6,959 nucleotides of DNA, taken from NCBI GenBank assembly GCA_945492935.1, contig CALYVE010000087.1, positions 1 through 6,959 of the forward strand, written 5' to 3'. The notes beneath the pieces are model-generated. The model made no database searches and had not been told where the DNA came from. It saw only the letters and a program-made list of their open reading frames with translations. The translations under genes were made by a program, and so were the position numbers. Each line of letters starts with the position of its first letter. The first letter of the stretch is position 1. Positions 1 through 5,432 of the stretch are shown in pieces. Source of the stretch: an uncultured Lachnospiraceae bacterium. Lineage in GTDB: Bacteria > Bacillota > Clostridia > Lachnospirales > Lachnospiraceae.

Positions 1-695
1 ATGCCTACATAAATAACGAAAAGGCTACACAGAAGATGAAGGAAGAGCAAAAACGGCAGGAGATTTCAGGCACACAGACCTCATTGTTTGATGATGATTT
101 TTTGTCGGAACAGGCAAGAAAATCTCATCGTGTGATCGGTCAATTATTTGACACATACTGGCTTATTGAGTATGAACGTAATCTTTATATTATGGATCAG
201 CATGCGGCACATGAAAAAGTAAAATATGAGGAACTGATTAAAAATTTAAGTGAAAAAGAAGTGTTTTCCCAGCAACTTATGCCGCCGATGGTTATTACTG
301 TTTCTTATGCCGAGCGGCAGGCAATTTTGGATTACTATGATATGTTTATGAAGCTCGGGTATGATATTGAGGAATTTGGCGGAAATGAATTTAAGATTAA
401 TGCCGTTCCAAGCAATCTCTATGGGCTGCACGGTCGTGAAATGTTTCTTGAATTTGTCAGCTCTTTAATCCAAAATAACGGATATGTATCGAATGATATA
501 TTTGTTCGTAAGCTTTCTACAATGGCGTGCAAATCTGCGGTTAAGGGTAATATGAAGCTTAGCTTTATGGAGGCAGAGGCATTGATTGATTCCTTGCTGA
601 AGTTAGAAAATCCATATACATGTCCGCATGGAAGACCTACGATTATTTCAATTAGTGAAAACGAGCTGGAAAAGAAGTTCAAGCGAATTGTTTAG
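1..695 (+). CDS. mutL: DNA mismatch repair protein MutL, C-terminal part (5' truncated by window edge)
   Basis: The reading frame is open from position 3 with no start needed, so the N-terminal ATPase domain lies upstream of the window. What remains is the linker end and the C-terminal dimerisation/endonuclease domain. Counting from the in-frame ATG at 36, the metal-dependent nicking motif DQHA(x)2E(x)4E is at residues 54-65 (D54, H56, E60, E65). The ACK motif is at 164-166, CPHGRP at 196-201 and the terminal FKR at 215-217. In Bacillus subtilis MutL the corresponding Asp, His, Glu and Cys residues bind the regulatory and catalytic metal, so this should be a nicking-competent MutL, unlike the E. 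coli protein. QQLMPP at 79-84 matches the position and pattern of the beta-clamp-binding site (QEMIVP in B. subtilis). A second clamp-like pentapeptide, QTSLF, is in the linker at 14-18. The protein nicks the nascent strand after MutS recognises a mismatch. The stop is TAG, and miaA follows after 13 nt, suggesting co-transcription. Confidence 0.96.
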   Translation, partial: AYINNEKATQKMKEEQKRQEISGTQTSLFDDDFLSEQARKSHRVIGQLFDTYWLIEYERNLYIMDQHAAHEKVKYEELIKNLSEKEVFSQQLMPPMVITVSYAERQAILDYYDMFMKLGYDIEEFGGNEFKINAVPSNLYGLHGREMFLEFVSSLIQNNGYVSNDIFVRKLSTMACKSAVKGNMKLSFMEAEALIDSLLKLENPYTCPHGRPTIISISENELEKKFKRIV

Positions 696-708
696 TAAGG
701 ATTATTAT

Positions 709-1659
709 ATGACAGATAGCAATAAAAAATTAGTTGTATTAACAGGACCGACTGCTGTCGGAAAAACAGCATTATCTATTCAGTTAGCAAAGATAATCAA
801 CGGAGAAATTATATCTGCAGATTCGATTGCTGTTTATAAGCATTTTGATATCGGGTCTGCAAAGATAACAAAGAATGAAATGCAGGGTATACAACATCAC
901 CTGATTGATGTTATGGAGCCAAAGGAAGATTTTAATGTTGCAAGATTTAAAATGCTGGCTGACGAAGCAATTGCTTCTATATACGAGAGAGGGCATATTC
1001 CAATCATTACGGGCGGTACCGGATTTTATATTCAGGCTGTTCTTAATGACATTGATTTTACAAACAATGAGGAAAATGGATACCGTAAAGAATTGGAGAT
1101 GCTTTGTGAGCAAAAAGGAAATCTCTGTTTATTTGAAATGCTTCAAAAAATTGATCCCGAATCAGCAAGAGCAATCCATCCAAACAATGTGAAACGTGTC
1201 ATACGTGCACTTGAATTTTATAATCAGACAGGAATGAAAATATCAGAACATAATGCGCGGGAAAAAACAAAGAAATCGGCATATAATTCTGCATATTTTG
1301 TGTTGAATTGTGAACGAAATGTATTATATGAGCGTATTGAAAAACGCATTGATGAAATGATAGAGCAAGGACTTGTGGATGAAGTAAGAGCCTTAGTTGA
1401 TGAATACGGTGTCACGGCGGAAGATGTTTCCATGCAAGGCTTAGGATACAAAGAAATACTAGAGTATTTAAACGGAAGTCTTACTTTGGATGAGGCTGTT
1501 TACAAAATCAAAAGAGATACCCGGCATTTTGCAAAACGTCAGCTTACCTGGTTTAAACGTGAGCCGGAGGTTCTCTGGGTTGATAAAGACAAGCTTGCGA
1601 CACAAAAAAAGCAGCTTGATTATATTTTGTCTGTGTTAAATGAAAGACACATAATTTAG
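709..1659 (+). CDS. miaA: tRNA dimethylallyltransferase MiaA
   Basis: MiaA transfers a dimethylallyl group to N6 of A37 in tRNAs reading UNN codons, giving i6A, which supports codon-anticodon pairing. From the ATG at 709 it encodes 316 residues, normal for the family. The P-loop GPTAVGKT is at residues 13-20. The ISADS segment with the likely catalytic Asp38 is at 35-39, followed by VY and the DIGSAK motif at 47-52. HHLIDV is at 63-68, GGTGFY at 102-107, a DP-(x)-HPNN-KRVIRALE tRNA-binding/helical region at 149-169, QGLGYKE at 243-249 and FAKRQLTWF at 274-282. An open frame continues upstream to an ATG at 628 inside mutL, but those 27 extra residues match nothing in MiaA. Starting at 709 puts the P-loop at its usual place and leaves an AAGG element about 10 nt before the start. 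The residue usually Gln before VY (DSxQVY) is Ala41, which also occurs in other MiaA proteins (E. coli has DSALIY). Probably translated from the mutL message. Confidence 0.96.
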   Translation: MTDSNKKLVVLTGPTAVGKTALSIQLAKIINGEIISADSIAVYKHFDIGSAKITKNEMQGIQHHLIDVMEPKEDFNVARFKMLADEAIASIYERGHIPIITGGTGFYIQAVLNDIDFTNNEENGYRKELEMLCEQKGNLCLFEMLQKIDPESARAIHPNNVKRVIRALEFYNQTGMKISEHNAREKTKKSAYNSAYFVLNCERNVLYERIEKRIDEMIEQGLVDEVRALVDEYGVTAEDVSMQGLGYKEILEYLNGSLTLDEAVYKIKRDTRHFAKRQLTWFKREPEVLWVDKDKLATQKKQLDYILSVLNERHII

Positions 1660-1673
1660 CATCCTATATGCTA
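1657..1673 (+). other. Small hairpin spanning the miaA stop codon
   Basis: TAGCAT (1657-1662) and ATGCTA (1668-1673) are perfect reverse complements separated by a 5-nt loop. The left arm begins with the miaA TAG stop. No run of T follows on either strand, so it is not a normal intrinsic terminator. It could be a weak 3' stabiliser or attenuating structure before the ynbB promoter, or chance in AT-rich DNA. The repeat is seen directly; any function is inference. Confidence 0.3.
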
Positions 1674-1685
1674 TACAAAACAGTC

Positions 1686-1714
1686 ACAGAAAAAACATGA
1701 AATACTGTTATAAT
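1686..1714 (+). promoter_or_regulatory. Extended -10 sigma-A-type promoter for ynbB
   Basis: A perfect TATAAT sits at 1709-1714 and is preceded by TG one base upstream (TGTTATAAT, 1706-1714), the extended -10 form. The -35 region is poor: the best fit is CAGAAA (3 of 6) with a 16-nt spacer, which an extended -10 can compensate for. Transcription would begin near 1720-1722, leaving a leader of about 20 nt that contains the GGAGG at 1731-1735. This placement also argues against translation starting at the ATG at 1717. A 6-bp inverted repeat, AACAGT (1679-1684) / ACTGTT (1704-1709), brackets the spacer and overlaps the -10. Confidence 0.6.
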
Positions 1715-1740
1715 ATATGCCGAACATTTTGGAGGACAAT

Positions 1741-3030
1741 ATGCAAAAGAATGATTTGAAACAATACTATATGGAACTTGGAATTGACGAAAAGGTATAT
1801 GATTATTGTCAATCAGTTGAAGAAACCTTAAAAGATCGTTTTGCAGCAATTGATTCCATAGCAGAACAAAATCAGGTAAAGGTAATTAAGGCAATGCAGG
1901 ATGCTCATTTTGCTGAAGAACATTTACATGGTACAACAGGCTATGGTTATAATGATGCAGGACGAGAGGCAGTAGAAAAAATCTATGCAAATGTTTTTGG
2001 TACGGAGGATGCTTTGGTTCGTCAGCAGATTACATGCGGTACGCATGCATTGTATATTGCATTATCAGCAAATCTTCGTCCGGGAGATGAAATATTATCA
2101 CCGGTTGGTAAGGTGTATGATACATTAGAAGGTGTTATTGGTGTCCGTGAACAAAAAGGTTCTCTGGCAGAGTTTGGTATTTCTTTTAAGCAGGTTGATT
2201 TGCTGTCCGATGGTTCCTTTGATTACGAGAAAATCCGAAATAGCATAAATGAAAAGACAAAACTAATAGAGATTCAACGTTCAAAAGGCTATGATGTACG
2301 TCCTACGCTTTCCGTGAAGCAGATTGGAAAACTAATTTCCTTTGTGAAATCTATTAAGCCGGATGTGATTTGTATGGTTGATAATTGTTATGGCGAATTT
2401 GTAGAGACTATAGAACCTTCACAAGTTGGAGCAGATATGGTTGTTGGTTCTTTAATCAAAAATCCCGGAGGTGGTCTGGCACCAATCGGAGGATACATTT
2501 GCGGAACAAAGGAATGTATTGAAAACTGTGCCTTTCGGCTAACAAGTCCGGGACTTGGTAAAGAGGTTGGTGCATCACTTTCTGTTACACGTGACATTGC
2601 ACAGGGATTGTTCCTTGCACCTACAGTTTCAGCCGCTGCATTAAAGGGAGCAATATTTGCGGCAAATGTTTATGAGAAATTGGGCTTTAAAACTGTTCCG
2701 AACAGTACCGAAAGCCGTCATGATATTATTCAGGCCGTCGAGTTTGGTAAGCCTGAATACATACAGGCATTTTGTGAAGGGATTCAGGCTGCAGCGCCGG
2801 TTGACAGCTTTGTGACACCGGTTCCATGGGCTATGCCGGGTTATGACAGCGAGGTAATTATGGCTGCAGGCGCTTTTGTATCCGGTGCTTCGATAGAATT
2901 ATCGGCAGATGCTCCTATGAAAGAGCCTTATGCTGTATATTTTCAGGGTGGTCTTACTTATCAGCATGCAAAGTTTGGCATTATGATGTCTCTTCAGAAA
3001 ATAGTAGAAAAAGGCTTGTTATTATGGTAG
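1741..3030 (+). CDS. ynbB: YnbB-like PLP-dependent protein (methionine gamma-lyase / 'aluminum resistance' family)
   Basis: This 429-residue protein belongs to the Met_gamma_lyase/YnbB family, fold-type I PLP enzymes related to the Cys/Met metabolism group. The true substrate is not established; the names 'methionine gamma-lyase' and 'aluminum resistance protein' are inherited labels. Visible features are the family-typical HGTTGYGYND segment at 63-72, GTHALY at 100-105 in the cofactor phosphate-binding region, and MVDNCYGEF at 212-220, where Asp214 should contact the pyridine nitrogen. SLIKNPGGG follows at 237-245, with Lys240 as the likely Schiff-base lysine. The start at 1741 was chosen because GGAGG (1731-1735) lies 5 nt before it. 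An in-frame ATG at 1717 has no ribosome binding site and would fall at the transcription start. In Bacillus, ynbB also lies a little downstream of miaA, with hfq between; here there is no hfq. Length is normal and no key residue is missing. Confidence 0.92.
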   Translation: MQKNDLKQYYMELGIDEKVYDYCQSVEETLKDRFAAIDSIAEQNQVKVIKAMQDAHFAEEHLHGTTGYGYNDAGREAVEKIYANVFGTEDALVRQQITCGTHALYIALSANLRPGDEILSPVGKVYDTLEGVIGVREQKGSLAEFGISFKQVDLLSDGSFDYEKIRNSINEKTKLIEIQRSKGYDVRPTLSVKQIGKLISFVKSIKPDVICMVDNCYGEFVETIEPSQVGADMVVGSLIKNPGGGLAPIGGYICGTKECIENCAFRLTSPGLGKEVGASLSVTRDIAQGLFLAPTVSAAALKGAIFAANVYEKLGFKTVPNSTESRHDIIQAVEFGKPEYIQAFCEGIQAAAPVDSFVTPVPWAMPGYDSEVIMAAGAFVSGASIELSADAPMKEPYAVYFQGGLTYQHAKFGIMMSLQKIVEKGLLLW

Positions 3031-3033
3031 AAT
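3005..3033 (+). promoter_or_regulatory. Possible promoter at the 3' end of ynbB, for the DUF4321 gene
   Basis: TAGAAT (3028-3033, 5 of 6 to consensus) is preceded by TG one base upstream, an extended -10. TAGAAA (3005-3010, 4 of 6) lies 17 nt upstream as a -35. The -10 overlaps the ynbB stop codon, and transcription would start near 3040, just before the strong ribosome binding site at 3051-3058. In AT-rich DNA such matches arise by chance, and the TG comes from a coding Trp codon, so this is tentative. Confidence 0.33.
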
Positions 3034-3064
3034 ATTAGTCGTTATTTTTAGGGGAGGGATTTTA

Positions 3065-3325
3065 ATGGCAGGAACAGCGAACAAAAGTAAATGGACTTTA
3101 TTACTTGTTTTATTAAGCGGAATTGTACTCGGTGGTTTTATTGGATATCTTTGTAGGGATATTTCCTGGTTATCCTGGCTTAATTACGGTCAGACTTTCG
3201 GACTTTCAGAGCCTGTTGTTTTAGACCTTGGTATTATGCTTATTACTTTCGGACTTGTGATTTCAATCAATATTGCAAGTATTATAGGCGTTGTGATTGG
3301 CATTCTTATCTACAAAAAACTTTAA
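3065..3325 (+). CDS. Small two-helix membrane protein, DUF4321 family
   Basis: The product is 86 residues with a short Lys-containing N-terminus. A first hydrophobic helix spans about 10-29, containing the small-residue run GIVLGGFIGY (19-28). A short loop rich in Trp, Ser and Tyr (32-48) follows, then a long second hydrophobic stretch from about 52 to 82 ending in YKKL. The size, the GxxxGG-type first helix and the position just upstream of radC/mre genes match the DUF4321 family of Clostridia. The function is unknown. Location beside the elongation genes suggests an envelope role, but this is inference. The ribosome binding site GGGGAGGG (3051-3058) is unusually strong, 6 nt before the ATG, implying good expression. 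Both termini are probably cytoplasmic by the positive-inside rule. Confidence 0.85.
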   Translation: MAGTANKSKWTLLLVLLSGIVLGGFIGYLCRDISWLSWLNYGQTFGLSEPVVLDLGIMLITFGLVISINIASIIGVVIGILIYKKL

Positions 3326-3326
3326 T
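3297..3326 (+). promoter_or_regulatory. Possible sigma-A promoter for radC-mreC-mreD-PBP
   Basis: TTGGCA (3297-3302, 5 of 6) and TTTAAT (3321-3326, 5 of 6) are separated by 18 nt, inside the 3' end of the DUF4321 gene. Transcription would begin near 3333, about 30 nt before the proposed radC start. This would let the radC-mre-PBP block be transcribed independently of the genes upstream. The match is decent, but it overlaps coding sequence in AT-rich DNA, so it needs transcript-end data. Confidence 0.38.
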
Positions 3327-3351
3327 ATATGTTCAAACACCCGGAGAGGTG

Positions 3352-3366
3352 AAAGGAGCATATTTG
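3352..3366 (+). promoter_or_regulatory. Ribosome binding site that fixes a TTG start for radC
   Basis: AAAGGAG (3352-3358) is followed by 5 nt and then TTG (3364-3366), a near-ideal arrangement. The competing upstream GTG at 3349 has its nearest GGAG (3343-3346) only 2 nt away, too close for efficient initiation, and the AAAGGAG would then lie inside the coding region. Confidence 0.65.
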
Positions 3367-4053
3367 AAGCATTTAATTTGCAGTTTGGCTGTTACGGAAC
3401 GGCCCTATGAGAAGGCACTTTTAAACGGAATCGAATCATTAAGTGATTCGGAATTGCTTGCTATTATTTTAAGAACCGGTACAAAAGATGTTAGTGCACT
3501 TGATTTAGCAAATCAGGTACTTGATACACATATCACAACAAAAGGACTCCTTGGTTTTGCAAATTTAACGCGAAGACAGCTTTGTTCCATCAAGGGTATC
3601 GGTGACACGAAGGCAACACAATTGCTTGCCGTTACAGAGCTTTCAAAACGAATAAGCAACTTATATTTCAGAAACGAAATAATATTTGATAATCCTGCAA
3701 AAATTGCAGATTATTACATACAAAAATGCAAATTTTTAAAAACTGAGCATACGTTTTTGATGTTTTTTTCAAATACGCATATGCTAATTGATGACATTCA
3801 AATTTCCGAGGGTACGGTCAATGCATCTTTTTTGTCCCCTCGTGAGATTATGATTGAAGCACTAAAAAGAGAAGCAGTACATTTTATTATCGTTCATAAT
3901 CATCCATCCGGAAATCCGGAACCTAGTGAGGCTGATATTTTAATAACGAAGAAAATACATGCGGCCGGTGAATTAATGGATGTGCATTTATCGGATCATA
4001 TTATTATAGGAAATGGCTGTTATGTAAGCTTACTGGAAAGAGGGTATATTTAA
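3364..4053 (+). CDS. radC: RadC family protein (UPF0758, JAB/MPN-domain putative metalloprotease)
   Basis: From the TTG at 3364 it encodes 229 residues, a standard RadC length, opening with a family-like N-terminus leading into ERPYEK (12-17) and LSDSELLAIILRTGT (26-40). A helix-hairpin-helix segment, IKGIGDTKA, is at 76-84. The C-terminal JAB/MPN domain carries the conserved Glu128 and the zinc-binding HNHPSG(x)nPEPSEAD motif at 178-191 (His178, His180, Asp191). RadC was once thought to act in DNA repair, but that link has been withdrawn for the E. coli protein, and the actual substrate is unknown. In Firmicutes it is often beside mre genes. Here its stop codon directly touches the mreC ATG, so the two are almost certainly translated from one message with coupling. 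A GTG at 3349 would add 5 residues and is the alternative start. Confidence 0.93.
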   Translation: MKHLICSLAVTERPYEKALLNGIESLSDSELLAIILRTGTKDVSALDLANQVLDTHITTKGLLGFANLTRRQLCSIKGIGDTKATQLLAVTELSKRISNLYFRNEIIFDNPAKIADYYIQKCKFLKTEHTFLMFFSNTHMLIDDIQISEGTVNASFLSPREIMIEALKREAVHFIIVHNHPSGNPEPSEADILITKKIHAAGELMDVHLSDHIIIGNGCYVSLLERGYI

Positions 4054-4905
4054 ATGAAATATGATAGACGTAAAGATATTAGTCCTAAATATTTACTGTT
4101 AGCGATGACAGTTATTTGTATTGGACTGATTTTAATGTCTTATTTTGCAGGAGATAAGGCTGCCGGTGTAAAACGTTACACAATGAAATTTGTTACGCCT
4201 ATTCAAAAAGGAATTAATCAATTTGGATTATGGACAGATTCAAAGGTTAAGAATCTGGAAACGATAAATGAACTTCAAAAAGAAAATGAGCGTCTTGAAA
4301 AAGAACTTCAGGAGGCCAAGCTTAAAATCAATTCTTACCAGAATCAGCTGACAGAGCTTGCATCTTTGCAACAGCTGTATCAATTGGATACGTTATATCC
4401 GGACTATAATAAGACCGCTGCACATGTATTTGCGAAGGATGCCGGTTCGTGGTTCTCCGTTTTTTATATTGATAAAGGAACAAAGGACGGTATATTTGAG
4501 GGAGCAAATGTTCTTTGTGGCGAAGGATTAACAGGTATCGTAACAGAATGCTATGATGATTATGCCAAGGTACGTGCAATTATTGATGATACTTCTTATG
4601 TAAGCTGTCGAATCTTACCATCAAATGCACTTTGTACCGTTGAAGGGAATTTAAGTCAGTTTGAGGATGGTTATCTGCTTGTCAAAAATATTGATATTGA
4701 TGCAAGTGTAACCGTGGGCGATCGCGTAGTAACCTCAACAATTTCCGATCGTTATCACCCGGGGCTTGATCTTGGTTTTATTTCGGATATTCGTAACGAT
4801 TCCAATAATCTTACAATGACAGCGTATATTACGCCGTCTGTTGACTTTACAAACGTTACTGAGGTTTTGATTATATTGAATCCAAAGAAACATATTAACG
4901 ATTAA
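4054..4905 (+). CDS. mreC: Rod shape-determining protein MreC
   Basis: MreC is a membrane-anchored scaffold of the elongasome that contacts MreD and the class B PBP and activates wall synthesis during cell elongation. The 283-residue product has a basic cytoplasmic N-terminus, one transmembrane helix at about 13-31 and a coiled coil at about 66-110 (repeated Glu/Lys/Leu heptads). The extracytoplasmic beta-domain covers about 121-275, with AKDAGSWFSVFYIDKG at 127-142 and the second-half HPGLDLGFISDI at 235-246. The ATG follows the radC TAA without a single spacer base (TAAATG). An AGAGGG element (4039-4044) about 9 nt upstream, inside radC, can serve as ribosome binding site. In relatives an mreB gene normally occupies this junction; there is none here. 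The protein itself looks complete and normal. Confidence 0.95.
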   Translation: MKYDRRKDISPKYLLLAMTVICIGLILMSYFAGDKAAGVKRYTMKFVTPIQKGINQFGLWTDSKVKNLETINELQKENERLEKELQEAKLKINSYQNQLTELASLQQLYQLDTLYPDYNKTAAHVFAKDAGSWFSVFYIDKGTKDGIFEGANVLCGEGLTGIVTECYDDYAKVRAIIDDTSYVSCRILPSNALCTVEGNLSQFEDGYLLVKNIDIDASVTVGDRVVTSTISDRYHPGLDLGFISDIRNDSNNLTMTAYITPSVDFTNVTEVLIILNPKKHIND

Positions 4906-4919
4906 GTAGGAGAAACGAT

Positions 4920-5432
4920 ATGCGTCGTGTGATTACCATTGCAATCTTAATATTGCTTAATTTTGGTTTGCAATCCACATTGTTTGGATTTGGTGATATT
5001 CATAGTATTAAGCCGAATTTGTTGTTAATACTTACCATGTCCTTTGGCGTAATGAGAGGCAGAAGAGAAGGACTTTTGGTTGGCTTTTTCTGCGGACTTT
5101 TAGTGGATATTTATTTTGCACCGGTTTTGGGAATCTATGCAATGCTTTATATGTTCATTGGATATTTCAATGGCTATATGCACAAAAACTTTATGATTGA
5201 GGATGTTATGCTTCCGCTAATCGTAATTCTGATTGATGACTTCCTCTATAATTTTATGATTTACTTTGTTGTATTTATGCTTCATAATCGCCTTGATTTC
5301 AAAGGCTATTTTAAGCGGATTATTTTACCCGAAATGCTTTGCACAGCATTGTTAACGATTATTTTATACAAGCTCTATGTAATCATTAATAATTATCTGA
5401 AATACAAAAAAGAAAGTAAGGCAAGAAGATGA
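4920..5432 (+). CDS. mreD: Rod shape-determining protein MreD
   Basis: This 170-residue polytopic membrane protein is the partner of MreC in the elongasome. Hydrophobic segments lie at about 4-22, 33-46, 51-65, 69-87, 95-120 (possibly two helices) and 135-157, ending in a very basic tail (KYKKESKARR, 161-170). The family-typical GFFCGLLVDIYFAPVLGIYA segment at 55-74 is clear, and the overall length fits MreD. It starts 14 nt after the mreC stop, with AGGAGAAA (4908-4915) as a good ribosome binding site. Its last codons overlap the next gene by 4 nt (ATGA, 5429-5432), which indicates translational coupling with the PBP. Confidence 0.93.
   Translation: MRRVITIAILILLNFGLQSTLFGFGDIHSIKPNLLLILTMSFGVMRGRREGLLVGFFCGLLVDIYFAPVLGIYAMLYMFIGYFNGYMHKNFMIEDVMLPLIVILIDDFLYNFMIYFVVFMLHNRLDFKGYFKRIILPEMLCTALLTIILYKLYVIINNYLKYKKESKARR

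Noticed and set aside
246..682. Minus-strand open frames inside mutL
   Set aside because: They are antisense to conserved MutL codons, have no recognisable domains and no clear ribosome binding sites.
628..708. A 27-codon N-terminal extension of miaA beginning at ATG 628
   Set aside because: It overlaps the conserved CPHGRP-coding end of mutL, has no ribosome binding site and no MiaA-like residues; the ATG at 709 gives the normal N-terminus and P-loop position.
784..1451. Open frames of 75-109 codons within miaA on both strands
   Set aside because: All are out-of-frame shadows of the well-supported miaA gene.
1717..1740. An earlier ynbB start at ATG 1717
   Set aside because: It lies 3 nt after the -10 hexamer, at or before the expected transcription start, and has no ribosome binding site; GGAGG at 1731-1735 serves the ATG at 1741.
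3031..3064. A terminator after ynbB
   Set aside because: No GC-rich stem followed by a T run is present; the TTTTTA just before the ribosome binding site has no hairpin ahead of it.
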